Origin: Funiculus sociatus GB2-C1
GTDB lineage: Bacteria > Cyanobacteriota > Cyanobacteriia > Cyanobacteriales > FACHB-T130
Assembly (NCBI RefSeq): GCF_039962115.1
Contig: NZ_JAMPKJ010000018.1
Coordinates: forward strand, 29,669 to 93,668
DNA: 64,000 bases
Direction: 5' to 3'
The position numbers were made by a program, and so were the translations under genes. Below the pieces are notes generated by a model. It made no database searches, had not been told where the DNA came from, and saw only the letters and a program-made list of their open reading frames with translations. Positions 1 to 8,930 of the stretch are shown one piece after another. Each line of letters opens with the position of its first letter. Position 1 is the first letter of the stretch.

Positions 1-60
1 ACAATCGTTAAGTAGAGCCTACTGTTTTTACTGTATCGGGTCATCGCACAAGCCTATAGA

Positions 61-302
61 AGTCATGCCAGCGGTAGTCTAGATGAGGTGACTTTATTTG
101 CTGTATTCAGGCGATCGCTCTGTCAATTATGCTGTCACTGCCAGACCTAAATCAGCGATGACTGCCTCGCTTCCAGCATCAGGGAGAATTCATATTACTT
201 AACTTATATTGAGAGCGTTGGCATCAAATTCCAGGCTTATTACAGTCACGCCTGAGGTAGTCTAGATGAGGTGACTTTATTTGCTGTGTTCAGGCGATCG
301 CT
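61..302. repeat. 59-bp direct repeat, two copies, in the hemC leader
   Basis: Positions 61-119 and 244-302 are the same sequence with about four mismatches, 183 bp apart. The last 47 bp (73-119 and 256-302) differ at a single base. Each copy contains TAGTCTAGATGAGG and ends in a HIP1 octamer. The second copy ends just before the hemC ATG at 305. The spacer has no recognisable gene. It may be a small local duplication of the hemC promoter or leader. Nothing else is recognised in the first 304 bases. Confidence 0.85.
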
Positions 303-304
303 AT

Positions 305-1276
305 ATGTCCCCTACAGTTTCCAGTCCTACCCGTACCATCCGCATCGGTTCTCGTAAAAGCCAACTCGCACTCGTCCAGACTTACTGGGTGCAAGCACAA
401 CTCCAGAAACACTTTCCAGATTGCACCTTTGAAGTCCACACAATGGCGACTCAAGGTGACAAAATTCTAGATGTTGCCTTAGCCAAGATTGGTGATAAGG
501 GACTATTTACCAAAGAACTCGAAGTGGGAATGCTCAACCACGAGACAGACTTTGCGGTACATTCCCTGAAAGATTTGCCTACCAACTTGCCAGAAGGGTT
601 GGTTTTAGGATGCGTCAGCGAACGGGAAAATCCGGCTGATGCCCTCGTGGTGCATGAAAAGCACAAAGATAAGCAACTCGACACCCTGCCTGAAGGTGCT
701 GTAGTGGGAACATCTTCCCTACGGCGGCTGGCACAGCTGCGCCACCACTATCCTCACCTATCGTTTAAAGATATCCGGGGCAACCTGAATACTAGGTTGG
801 CAAAACTGGATACTGGCGAGTACGACGCAATTATTTTAGCTGTGGCTGGGTTGCAACGGCTGGATATGAGCGATCGCATCCATCAAGTCATACCTGCTGA
901 AATTTCTCTTCACGCCGTTGGACAAGGCGCTTTAGGCATTGAATGCCGCGAGGGTGACACCGAAATTCTGGATCTACTCAAAGCACTAGAGCATAAACCC
1001 ACTGCTCAACGCTGCTACGCTGAAAGAGCCTTTCTCCGGACATTAGAGGGCGGTTGTCAAGTACCAATCGGGGTTAATACTCAGATTGACGGCGATACGC
1101 TCACCTTAACGGGGATGGTTGCCAGCCTGGACGGCAAGCGAATGATTAAAGATACCCTTAGCGGTGCTGCTAGCGATGCCGAACAACTAGGGATTCAACT
1201 TGCCCATCTGTTACGGGAACAGGGAGCTTCTGCAATTTTAGAAGAGATTTTTACTGAAGTTGGGCGCGGTCATTAA
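305..1276 (+). CDS. hemC: Porphobilinogen deaminase (hydroxymethylbilane synthase)
   Basis: Cytosolic enzyme that polymerises four porphobilinogen molecules into hydroxymethylbilane, the linear precursor of heme, chlorophyll and bilins. The 323-residue product has the family N-terminus ([13 protein letters not shown]), the substrate-binding stretch [10 protein letters not shown] and the loop EGGCQVPIG. That loop contains the cysteine (about residue 251) which covalently holds the dipyrromethane cofactor. Length is normal for the family. The frame is open back to a TTG at 281, but that codon lies inside the 59-bp repeat; the ATG at 305 gives the family-like start and is preferred. It sits 91 bp upstream of glgA on the same strand with no clear terminator between them. 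Confidence 0.97.
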   Translation: MSPTVSSPTRTIRIGSRKSQLALVQTYWVQAQLQKHFPDCTFEVHTMATQGDKILDVALAKIGDKGLFTKELEVGMLNHETDFAVHSLKDLPTNLPEGLVLGCVSERENPADALVVHEKHKDKQLDTLPEGAVVGTSSLRRLAQLRHHYPHLSFKDIRGNLNTRLAKLDTGEYDAIILAVAGLQRLDMSDRIHQVIPAEISLHAVGQGALGIECREGDTEILDLLKALEHKPTAQRCYAERAFLRTLEGGCQVPIGVNTQIDGDTLTLTGMVASLDGKRMIKDTLSGAASDAEQLGIQLAHLLREQGASAILEEIFTEVGRGH

Positions 1277-1367
1277 TCCAAAATCCCAAATCAAAGATCC
1301 AAAATTGGGTAGCCGATCCCCAGACTCGGTATGATGTAACAAAATATTTCAGGAAACGCGAGCAATC

Positions 1368-2789
1368 ATGCGAATTCTGTTTGTTGCAGCTGAAGCAGCC
1401 CCCATCGCCAAAGTTGGTGGGATGGGCGATGTAGTTGGTGCCTTACCAAAAATTCTGCGAAAAATGGGGCATGATGTGCGAATATTCATGCCCTACTACG
1501 GTATGTTGCCCGACAAAATGGAGATCCCCAAAGATCCTATCTGGTCGGGTTCTGCCATGTTCCAGTCTTTCGACGTTTACGAAAGCGTTCTGCCTGGAAC
1601 CGATGTGCCGCTTTATCTATTTGGCCATCCTGCCTTCCTGCCCCGCCGCATTTATTCTGGGGAAGATGAAGACTGGCGGTTCACCCTGTTTGCCAACGGT
1701 GCAGCAGAGTTTTGCTGGAACTATTGGAAACCGCAAATTATCCATTGCCACGATTGGCACACTGGCATGATTCCAGTGTGGATGCACCAAGATCCCGATA
1801 TCACCAGTGTCTTCACCATTCACAACTTGGCTTATCAAGGGCCGTGGCGCTGGTATTTAGAAAAAATTACCTGGTGTCCCTGGTATATGCAGGGTCACAA
1901 CACGATGGCAGCAGCGGTGCAGTTTGCTAACAAGGTGAACACCGTTTCTCCCACCTATGCCCAGCAGATCCAAACTGCGGCGTATGGCGAAACTTTGGAA
2001 GGCTTACTGTCTTTCATCAGTGGTAAGTTATCCGGCATTGTCAACGGCATCGACACCGAGGTTTATGACCCCGCCACTGATAAATACATCGCACAGACTT
2101 TCACCATCGATACCCTTGACAAACGCCAAGCTAACAAGATTGCACTGCAAGAAGAAGTCGGCTTAGAAGTTAACAAAAATGCCTTTTTAATTGGCATGGT
2201 AACGCGACTGGTGGAGCAGAAGGGCATCGATCTGGTGATTCAGATGCTCGATCGGTTCATGTCGTATACTGACGCTCAGTTTGTGCTGCTGGGTACGGGC
2301 GATCGCTACTATGAAACCCAAATGTGGCAGATGGCATCTCGTTTCCCAGGTCGCATGGCAAACTACTTACTCTATAACGATGCCCTCGCGCGACGCATCT
2401 ACGCTGGCTCAGATGCCTTCCTGATGCCCAGCCGCTTCGAGCCTTGCGGCATTAGCCAAATGTTATCTATGCGTTACGGTTGCGTACCGATTGTGCGGCG
2501 CACTGGTGGCTTAGTCGATACGGTTTCATTCCACGACCCAATGCAACACGCTGGCACTGGTTACTGCTTCGATCGCTACGAACCCCTAGACCTCTATACC
2601 TGCATGGTACGAGCTTGGGAAGGCTTCCGCTTCAAACCTCAGTGGCAGGAGTTGCAGAAGCGGGGAATGCAGATGGACTTCAGTTGGGATACGTCCGCCA
2701 AGGAGTATGTCAAACTATACAACTCCATGTACGGCATCACCGAGGAGCCATCGGGCTCGCAGAAACAGCCTGAGTTAGTAAATACGTAG
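1368..2789 (+). CDS. glgA: Glycogen (starch) synthase, GT5 family
   Basis: Transfers glucose from ADP-glucose to the growing alpha-1,4-glucan chain and so makes the carbon reserve polymer. The 473-residue protein begins with the GT5 signature around K15-V-G-G ([14 protein letters not shown]), which binds ADP-glucose. It has the C-terminal GT-B half with GTGDRYYE and the catalytic region [17 protein letters not shown] followed by [11 protein letters not shown]. Length matches cyanobacterial GlgA. The ATG start gives the canonical [13 protein letters not shown] strong terminator follows. The last 20 or so codons were copied about 2.2 kb downstream, where they survive as a fragment near 4920. 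Confidence 0.97.
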   Translation: MRILFVAAEAAPIAKVGGMGDVVGALPKILRKMGHDVRIFMPYYGMLPDKMEIPKDPIWSGSAMFQSFDVYESVLPGTDVPLYLFGHPAFLPRRIYSGEDEDWRFTLFANGAAEFCWNYWKPQIIHCHDWHTGMIPVWMHQDPDITSVFTIHNLAYQGPWRWYLEKITWCPWYMQGHNTMAAAVQFANKVNTVSPTYAQQIQTAAYGETLEGLLSFISGKLSGIVNGIDTEVYDPATDKYIAQTFTIDTLDKRQANKIALQEEVGLEVNKNAFLIGMVTRLVEQKGIDLVIQMLDRFMSYTDAQFVLLGTGDRYYETQMWQMASRFPGRMANYLLYNDALARRIYAGSDAFLMPSRFEPCGISQMLSMRYGCVPIVRRTGGLVDTVSFHDPMQHAGTGYCFDRYEPLDLYTCMVRAWEGFRFKPQWQELQKRGMQMDFSWDTSAKEYVKLYNSMYGITEEPSGSQKQPELVNT

Positions 2790-2810
2790 TCACCAAAAGC
2801 ACGCATGATA

Positions 2811-2837
2811 AAAACCCCCTACTCTAGGGGGTTTTTT
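2811..2837 (+). terminator. Rho-independent terminator of glgA
   Basis: AACCCCCT and AGGGGGTT form a GC-rich stem over a short loop (ACTCT), followed by a run of six T. It lies 21 bp after the glgA stop codon. It is absent from the duplicated copy of this region near 4990, where about 130 bp are missing. Confidence 0.9.
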
Positions 2838-3282
2838 GTTGGGAATGTAGCGATCGCGATCCCCAACCCTGTCAAAGTGGGTGACAAAGCCTTGAAAACC
2901 TTGCGAGCGCATAGGATGCACTCTTTGTCACAGTAACGCACCAGCCCGAAAATCCAGCCATAAGCTAAGGTTATCCCTCATAATTCTTGATTTAGGGGCA
3001 ATAAAAAGCGCTACAAGCACCATACTTTTTGGGGTTACAGCTGGTTCGAGCTGGACAGCGATCGCTTATATATATTATTTATATGAACTACAGTTTACGC
3101 ACTCTTGCTTAGATTCTGTGTAACATTTTTTCAAACGCAAGCGGTGACTACAGAAACAGCCTAAAAATAAAGCCAGTTTTTATTGAAATTCATCGTTTCT
3201 TCCGAAAGTATGACAGTAGAATCGCGGATCTCAATAGGTATTAACTACAGCTAGGATTTAGCAGACCGATTTTATGAAGTTC

Positions 3283-3298
3283 TTATGAAGCTTCATAA
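3283..3298. promoter_or_regulatory. Palindrome TTATGAAG/CTTCATAA upstream of beta-helix gene 1
   Basis: A perfect 16-bp palindrome lies about 55 bp before the start codon. It is preceded at 3271 by a direct copy of TTTATGAAG, so the half-site occurs twice in the same orientation and once inverted. The same arrangement is kept in the second duplicate at 5384-5399 while surrounding bases have drifted. It could be an operator or a leader-RNA hairpin. Confidence 0.5.
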
Positions 3299-3353
3299 AA
3301 CCGCCCAGCAGAGTCATGTCTAGCTTTCTTGTTCTTTTCCGAAGAGGAAAAAA

Positions 3354-4727
3354 ATGTCTAAAATACAGTCTTCTGGATCGCGACTGCTGTTGATTCTTGC
3401 CGCCCCCGTTATTAGCCTCGGACTTGCAAAACCAGGACTAGCTATAACCACCTACTACGTTGCAACCAATGGTAGTGATAGCAATTCTGGGAGCCAAAAC
3501 AGTCCATTTGCCACCATCACCCACGCAGCTACCAAGGCAGACCCAGGCGATACGGTATATGTCCGAGGAGGCACCTACAGGTTTTCTCAAGAACAATACA
3601 TCGGCAGCGTCGGCACCTCCAGCAATCCGATAAGCTACCAATCTTATCCAGGGGAGAAAGTAATCCTAGATGGCTCTCGAACACCAAGCAACACCAACAT
3701 AGTGAACGTAGCTGGCAGCCATAACATCTTCAAGGGCTTTGAACTAGACAACGCTAAATTTGTCGGAATTGTCTCCTGGGGTGGCAAGAATATCCAAATC
3801 CTCAACAACGTCATTCAGGACTCTCACCGGAACGCTATCTTTGTCGGTTACGACAAAAATATGACCACCGCCTCAAACATCCAGATCAAAAACAACACCG
3901 TATACTCAAATTGCCTAGTTAATAAGAGCCGTAACACAGATGGTGGATGGCCGCAAGCTATCGGCAGCAGTATGGCGAGTAACATAACCATCAGCAATAA
4001 CCATGTGTATGAGAACTATGGTGAGGGAATCGGCATTGTTCTCACCGACGGCGGTGTTGCCTCTGGTAATAAGGTGCATGACAACTACAGCGTGAATCTG
4101 TACCTGGATAACGCCACTGATATCACAGTAGAGCGAAACCTCATTTACACCACCAACAATACGGAATTTTACCGTTACGGTAAACCAGCTAGCGGGATTC
4201 AGGCAGCTAATGAACCTTATGGATCTTCCAATCCAGTCAAGGACATCACAATCCGCAACAATATTGTCATCGGGGGCATTACAGGCTTCGCTTACTATTC
4301 AAGCTATGGCAACGGCGGGGGCATGAAAAACTTTGTCATTGCCAACAACACGTTTTACAAAGCGGGGCGAGCCATGCTTCTCATCGAAGATGATAAAGGG
4401 CATAAGAGTAATCTAATTGCCAACAACATTTTCTACCAAACTGGCGATGGCGAGATGACGGAAATGTCAGACAAAACTAAATCGACATTTCAGAATAATG
4501 CTTGGTTCGGTGGCAGTGCGGGTGTTGCTGCGGGTAGCGGCGACGTGAACGCAAACCCGATGTTACTAAATCTGGGTTCTCTGGTGGCAAGTGACTACCA
4601 GTTAAAAGTCGGTTCGCCATTAATTGAGGCTGGTACTAAGCTTAGTGAAGTCCCTAATGATTATGCGGGATCGAGCCGACCCCTAGGGCAAAAGCATGAC
4701 ATTGGGGCTTACGAATTTTTTAAGTAG
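3354..4727 (+). CDS. Secreted right-handed parallel beta-helix protein (copy 1)
   Basis: Predicted exported protein of 457 residues. An N-terminal signal peptide (about residues 1-30, hydrophobic LLLILAAPVISLGLA, cleavage near GLA-ITT) precedes a DUF1565-like opening, YYVATNGSD...GSQNSPFATI followed by PGDTVYVRGGTY. Residues 100-420 then hold many N-rich beta-helix coils of the type ITISNNHVYEN and ITIRNNIVIGG. This fold is typical of polysaccharide lyases, epimerases and adhesins; I cannot name a substrate. It has a good ribosome-binding site (GAGGAAAAAA) just before the ATG. A same-length paralogue lies 727 bp downstream, followed by a GH16 glucanase, which suggests a role on extracellular polysaccharide. 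That role is inference. Confidence 0.85.
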   Translation: MSKIQSSGSRLLLILAAPVISLGLAKPGLAITTYYVATNGSDSNSGSQNSPFATITHAATKADPGDTVYVRGGTYRFSQEQYIGSVGTSSNPISYQSYPGEKVILDGSRTPSNTNIVNVAGSHNIFKGFELDNAKFVGIVSWGGKNIQILNNVIQDSHRNAIFVGYDKNMTTASNIQIKNNTVYSNCLVNKSRNTDGGWPQAIGSSMASNITISNNHVYENYGEGIGIVLTDGGVASGNKVHDNYSVNLYLDNATDITVERNLIYTTNNTEFYRYGKPASGIQAANEPYGSSNPVKDITIRNNIVIGGITGFAYYSSYGNGGGMKNFVIANNTFYKAGRAMLLIEDDKGHKSNLIANNIFYQTGDGEMTEMSDKTKSTFQNNAWFGGSAGVAAGSGDVNANPMLLNLGSLVASDYQLKVGSPLIEAGTKLSEVPNDYAGSSRPLGQKHDIGAYEFFK

Positions 4728-4916
4728 ACAAGAATAATTTTTTAATGCAAACGATGCAGAAGTAATCGCTCTCAATGTGCAAAAAGATTTCTCTGCATAT
4801 TCAGAAGGTTTACGAAAGCGCTCTTTGCATTAAAAAATCCGGCTGGGGAGTGGAGTCAGGTAGCTTTTTATCTACTCCTAAAAACTTGTGCTGCTAGAAG
4901 CGATCGCTACTACAAA

Positions 4917-4992
4917 AGCTGGAATAAGTCCGCCAAGGAGTGCATCGAACTATACAACTCCCATTAGGCATCAGCGAGGGGCCACAGAAGGT
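4917..4992 (+). pseudogene. Fragment of the glgA 3' end left by duplication
   Basis: Read in frame from TGG at 4920, the bases encode WNKSAKEC then IELYNSH and a stop. The real GlgA tail reads WDTSAKEY then VKLYNSM. The DNA GTCCGCCAAGGAGT (2693 and 4928) and ACTATACAACTCC are shared, and weaker similarity continues past the stop into GAGG..CCA..CAGAA. There is no start or remainder of the gene. It marks the left edge of the second duplicate and shows that the duplicated unit began inside glgA. Confidence 0.85.
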
Positions 4993-5383
4993 TTTAAAAT
5001 CTTGCGATCGCTGAGAATCCTCTTTTTGTGAGTTTTATGCACCCGAAAAGTGACTTCACCATGATTTGAACCAATTGTCAATAGTTGGCAATTTGGTAAA
5101 AATAACGAGTGCTAAAACGCTTAAATTCTCTGGGATTACACCTTGATAGGGGTGAAGCTGCGATCGCTTACCTGCGTTTTTTATCGCCTACAGTTTGAGG
5201 CATCTTTGTCAACTTCTAAGAAATTATTTTTCTAATGTAAGTTGCAACTACAAAAAGACACTGGGAATCAAAGCGAGTTTGTACTGAAGTTCATCATTTC
5301 TTTAAAAAGCATGACCGTGAAATTGCGGATCTCAAGCGCTATTAATGACAGCTAGGATTTAGCAAATCGGTTTTATGAAGTTC

Positions 5384-5399
5384 TTATGAAGCTTCATAA
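5384..5399. promoter_or_regulatory. Palindrome TTATGAAG/CTTCATAA upstream of beta-helix gene 2
   Basis: This is the same 16-bp perfect palindrome, with the extra upstream half-site TTTATGAAG at 5372, as in front of the first beta-helix gene. It lies about 55 bp before the ATG. Its conservation between diverged duplicates suggests function. The rest of the gap from 4728 to 5454 holds only the duplication flank, the glgA fragment and the leader. Confidence 0.5.
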
Positions 5400-5454
5400 A
5401 CACGCACAGCAGATTCATGTCTAGCTTTCTTGTTGTTTTCCGAAAAGGAAAAAA

Positions 5455-6828
5455 ATGTCTCAAATTAAGTCTTCTGGATCGCGTCTGCTGTTAACTCTTA
5501 CTGTCTCCATTGTTAGTCTCGGACTTGCAAAACCAGGACTAGCTATTACCACCTACTACGTTGCAACCAATGGTAGTAATAATAATCTTGGAAGTCAGAA
5601 CAGCCCCTTTGCCACCATCACCCACGCAGCTACCAAGGCAAAGCCAGGCGACACAGTATATGTTCGGGGAGGCACCTACACTTTTTCTAACGAACAATAC
5701 ATCGGCAGCATCGGCACCTCCAGTGCGCCAATTAGTTACCAATCCTATCCAGGTGAGAAAGCAATCTTAGATAGCACTCGAACTCCAAGCAACAGCAACC
5801 TGGTGAATGTAGCTGGCACATACAACATTTTTAAAGGCTTTGAACTCAAAAACGCCAAATCTATAGGCATTGTGTCATGGGGTGGAAAGAACATCCAAAT
5901 TCTCAACAACGTCATTTACAACTCCTACAAAAACGGTATTTTTGTCGGTTTCGACAGAGATATGACCACAGCATCAAACATCCGGATCATTGGCAACACC
6001 GTTTACTCAAATTGCCTGGTAAATAAAAGCCGCAACCTTACTGGTGGATGGCCCCAAGGGATAGGCAGCACTATGGCAAGCAACATAACCATCAGCAACA
6101 ACCACGTGTATCAGAACTATGGCGAGGGAATCGACTTTGTTCTCACCAACGGCGGTGTTGCCTCTGGTAATAATGTACATGACAACTACAGTGTGAATCT
6201 GTACCTGGACAACGCCAGCAACATTACAGTAGAACGCAATCGTATTTACACCACCAACAACACAAATTTCTTCCGAGACGGTAAACCTGCCAGTGGTATT
6301 CAAGCAGCTAATGAATACTATGGATTTTCCAACCCGATCAACAACATCAAAATCCGCAACAACATTGTCATTGGGGGGAATACAGGCTTTGCCTATTTTT
6401 CAAATTATGGGAGAGGCGGAGGCTTGAAAAACTTTGTCATTGCTAACAACACATTTTACAAAGCAACACGAGCTATTCTCCTAATCCATAATGATTCTGG
6501 GCATACAAATAACCTAATTGCCAACAACATTTTCTATCAAACTGGCGGCGTTGCGATGACAGAAATTCCAGCCAAAACTGGATTAGCATTTCGGAATAAT
6601 GCTTGGTACGGTGGTAGTGCTGGTATTGCTGGGGGTACTGGCGATATCACCGCGAATCCGCTGCTTGTTAATCTGGGAACTACGGTAGCAACTGACTACA
6701 AGCTGAAGCTTGGTTCACCAGCAATTGAAGCGGGTACTACGCTTACTCAAGTCACCAATGATTATGCAGGATCGAGCCGACCTCTAGGGCTGAAGTATGA
6801 CATTGGGGCTTACGAATTTTTCAAGTAG
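5455..6828 (+). CDS. Secreted right-handed parallel beta-helix protein (copy 2)
   Basis: Paralogue of the gene at 3354. It has the same 457-residue length and aligns without visible gaps; by eye about four of five residues match. It keeps the signal peptide ending near GLA-ITT, the DUF1565-like start (YYVATNGSN, PGDTVYVRGGTY), the beta-helix coils and the C-terminal SSRPLGLKYDIGAYEFFK. Differences are scattered along the chain rather than clustered, so both copies appear to be under selection to stay intact. It shares the leader and ribosome-binding site of copy 1 through the segmental duplication. The GH16 gene follows 252 bp later on the same strand. Substrate is unknown. Confidence 0.85.
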   Translation: MSQIKSSGSRLLLTLTVSIVSLGLAKPGLAITTYYVATNGSNNNLGSQNSPFATITHAATKAKPGDTVYVRGGTYTFSNEQYIGSIGTSSAPISYQSYPGEKAILDSTRTPSNSNLVNVAGTYNIFKGFELKNAKSIGIVSWGGKNIQILNNVIYNSYKNGIFVGFDRDMTTASNIRIIGNTVYSNCLVNKSRNLTGGWPQGIGSTMASNITISNNHVYQNYGEGIDFVLTNGGVASGNNVHDNYSVNLYLDNASNITVERNRIYTTNNTNFFRDGKPASGIQAANEYYGFSNPINNIKIRNNIVIGGNTGFAYFSNYGRGGGLKNFVIANNTFYKATRAILLIHNDSGHTNNLIANNIFYQTGGVAMTEIPAKTGLAFRNNAWYGGSAGIAGGTGDITANPLLVNLGTTVATDYKLKLGSPAIEAGTTLTQVTNDYAGSSRPLGLKYDIGAYEFFK

Positions 6829-7080
6829 AAAAGAGCGTCTTAACGCAGAGGATGCAGAAGTAATTGCAAAGGACAAAAGAGTAACTATAACTCTTTGCAT
6901 ACCTTTGCACTTCCTGCGCGGATATTTGCATTAAAACAATTCCCTGTATTGGGATTCTGCGAAATAGAAATTTATTTCTTCTGGCAGATTTATTGGGCAA
7001 TTTCCGGTAAATATTAACCAAGTTAGAAAGGTTAATTAGACTGTTGTTTGCCGTCGAGAAACCGTTAACTATTTCTAGGC

Positions 7081-7875
7081 ATGAAAAAACAAAGAGTTTT
7101 CCTTATTCTGCTTTTTTCTCTGTTTTTAGCCGTTTCCATATTTAGTGGAACAGTTTCGGCAAAGGGTTCAAAAACCAGAAGCGTTCGCAACATTCCCGGC
7201 TGGACTATGACATTTAACGATGAGTTCAACTCCGGTACCCTCGATAAATCAAAATACGTCCGATACTGGGGTAAACCAAGTACAGGAGGGGCGGTTTCGT
7301 GGTGGAATGGAGACTCAGCACTCATCGTACAAGACGGATATTTGCGCCTCAAAATTGCCAAAGAAAACGTAACCAAAAATGGAATTCTGTATCCTTACAC
7401 TGCTGGGGGTTTTACCCAACTAACAGCACAAACCTACGGACGTTGGGTAGTCAGGGCGCGTATGCCTCAAGGTGCAGGCACTCAAGGCTACATTTCTCTG
7501 TGGCGGAAGGACTTTAAATGGCCCCCAGAAATCGACTTTGCTGAAGTCAGGGGAAGCTTGCCAAACGAAAACATCTTTACGCAGCATTATTCAGCATCAG
7601 GTAAACACAAGACTGAAGTTTCTAAGCTTTATGAATCAGACTACACCAACAAGTTTCACGAGTACACGGTGATTTGGGAACCCGGAAAATTGACATGGCT
7701 TGTCGATGGTGTGCAAAAGTTTACTACCACACAAAAGTTTCCGGCTTTTCCAATGGTGCTGTCAGTGGGGGATCTTGTCGGTGACTGCGGCAGCTTTTCA
7801 GGATGTCCTCAAACAACGAATGTGTTCCCGACTTACTTGGATATTGACTATATCCGCATCTATAAAAAGGCGTGA
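7081..7875 (+). CDS. Secreted glycoside hydrolase family 16 (beta-glucanase/laminarinase-like)
   Basis: Predicted exported endo-glycanase cleaving beta-1,3/1,4-linked glucans or galactans. The 264-residue protein has a signal peptide (hydrophobic core about residues 6-26, cleavage near VSA-KG) and a single GH16 jelly-roll domain. The catalytic motif E-I-D-F-A-E is complete, with nucleophile E150, D152 and acid/base E155. Flanking family features are the early WTMTFNDEFN, FTQLTAQTYGRWVVRARMP and the late YTVIWEPGKLTWLVDG. GH16 members differ widely in substrate and the motif alone does not choose one. It lies downstream of the two beta-helix genes on the same strand. Confidence 0.9.
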   Translation: MKKQRVFLILLFSLFLAVSIFSGTVSAKGSKTRSVRNIPGWTMTFNDEFNSGTLDKSKYVRYWGKPSTGGAVSWWNGDSALIVQDGYLRLKIAKENVTKNGILYPYTAGGFTQLTAQTYGRWVVRARMPQGAGTQGYISLWRKDFKWPPEIDFAEVRGSLPNENIFTQHYSASGKHKTEVSKLYESDYTNKFHEYTVIWEPGKLTWLVDGVQKFTTTQKFPAFPMVLSVGDLVGDCGSFSGCPQTTNVFPTYLDIDYIRIYKKA

Positions 7876-7899
7876 GATGCTTCTTAGGTGTGTGGGATT

Positions 7900-7948
7900 G
7901 GTAATGGGTAATGGGTAATAGGTAAAGTAGCTCTGAATACCCATTACC
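7900..7948. terminator. Inverted repeat of TAATGGG words between convergent genes
   Basis: GGTAATGGGTA (7900-7910) is complementary to TACCCATTACC (7938-7948), and the spacer repeats the heptamer-like word TAATGGG. It lies between the convergent GH16 and M23 peptidase genes and overlaps the latter's stop codon. It could act as a bidirectional terminator. It also resembles short tandemly repeated sequences of cyanobacterial intergenic DNA. Confidence 0.5.
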
Positions 7949-8859
7949 TAGAATCTATTAACAGCTACTGGACGAAGGTAAGGTTGTGGATCTTGTGCCA
8001 CCCAGCCTAAATTAGAGTTGTAGCGCAACTCAAAATGCAGATGGGGTTTGTCTAAATCAGGGAGTCCTGTGGAACCAACTGTTCCCAGGACATCTCCCTG
8101 GTTAACTTTTTCGCCAAGACTTACATCAATTGTGGCAAGGTGGGCATAACGGGTTTGACGACCTCCGGAATGATTAATGACTACTAAATTTCCGTAATTT
8201 CCGCGATCGCCAGCAAAGGCTACAGTCCCCGGATCTACTGCCAGTACAGGTGTCCCAGTTTCGGCTAACAAATCTATACCGCTATGAAAAGCGACTTCAT
8301 TGCTAACAGGATTTATCTGCCAGCCATAACCAAGCGCGATCGCTGCCGTTGTGGGTAAGGGATACTGGGCTAGTTTCCGGTTATTACGTCCAGCGAGACT
8401 TGGAGGCGACCAATTTACCCCAGGTACAAATACAACTCTAGGATTTTTCTGGCAACCGTTCACCTCATATAGTACATCCGCCCGGATTCGGTAGGTTTTG
8501 GCTACATCTTCCCAAGTTTTCCCGGTAGGAACTTGGACGCGAATGCCATTGTAGGGAGGAATCAAAATTTCTGCCCCTACTGGTGCTTTGCCTCGTCGTA
8601 AAGACGGGTTCATTCCCATGAGGGTAGCAGAGATGAGATTGTATTTACTGGCAATGCTTTGCAGAGTTTCACCAGCGACAACTGTATGACGAGTCACGCG
8701 ATCTAGGGCTGGCTTTGGGCAAAGTGATTCAGTTATCCCTGGTGTTCCCTGGATTGACGGGGGGGGTGCAGGGAAAATCTCATCAGCGACAGCTGAATTT
8801 TCCGACATTGCTAGAACAAGGCAAAAAGCCATTCCTACGAAGGTAGGCATCTTGCCCAT
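7948..8859 (-). CDS. LysM-M23 peptidoglycan endopeptidase (NlpD/EnvC-like)
   Basis: Exported cell-wall hydrolase. Two LysM peptidoglycan-binding modules (starting HTVVAGETLQSIASKYN and RVQVPTGKTWEDVAKTYR) precede an M23 metallopeptidase domain. The domain keeps the zinc ligands of the HxxxD motif (FHSGIDLL) and of HLHFELR. The frame is open to an ATG at 8934 that overlaps the hom stop as ATGA. However, the first 25 codons from there read through intergenic-type repeat DNA (TTGCCTGTTGCC in reverse). Starting at the ATG at 8859 (or 8850) gives a proper signal peptide, MGKMPTFVGMAFCLVLAMS. Translation from 8934 by coupling to hom cannot be excluded. Confidence 0.9.
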   Translation of the reverse strand: MGKMPTFVGMAFCLVLAMSENSAVADEIFPAPPPSIQGTPGITESLCPKPALDRVTRHTVVAGETLQSIASKYNLISATLMGMNPSLRRGKAPVGAEILIPPYNGIRVQVPTGKTWEDVAKTYRIRADVLYEVNGCQKNPRVVFVPGVNWSPPSLAGRNNRKLAQYPLPTTAAIALGYGWQINPVSNEVAFHSGIDLLAETGTPVLAVDPGTVAFAGDRGNYGNLVVINHSGGRQTRYAHLATIDVSLGEKVNQGDVLGTVGSTGLPDLDKPHLHFELRYNSNLGWVAQDPQPYLRPVAVNRF

Positions 8860-8930
8860 CCTAGAATTTGGAAGGGAAACAGGAAAAAAAAACCGGAATT
8901 TTTGCCTGTCACTTGTTGCCTGTTGCCTAT

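Larger units (their letters stand above)
2681..6939 (+). repeat. Segmental tandem duplication: glgA tail + leader + beta-helix gene
   Basis: Two diverged copies of one block lie head to tail: copy A at about 2681-4838 and copy B at about 4917-6939. Each contains the last codons of glgA, an intergenic leader, a 457-codon beta-helix gene and a 3' flank rich in GATGCAGAAGTAAT and TTTGCATTAAAA. The offset is 2101 bp at the gene starts but 2235 bp at the glgA tail, so about 134 bp, including the glgA terminator, are missing from copy B. Leader similarity spans several hundred bases and is strongest in the last 200 bp before each start codon. The boundaries were placed by eye. Confidence 0.85.
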
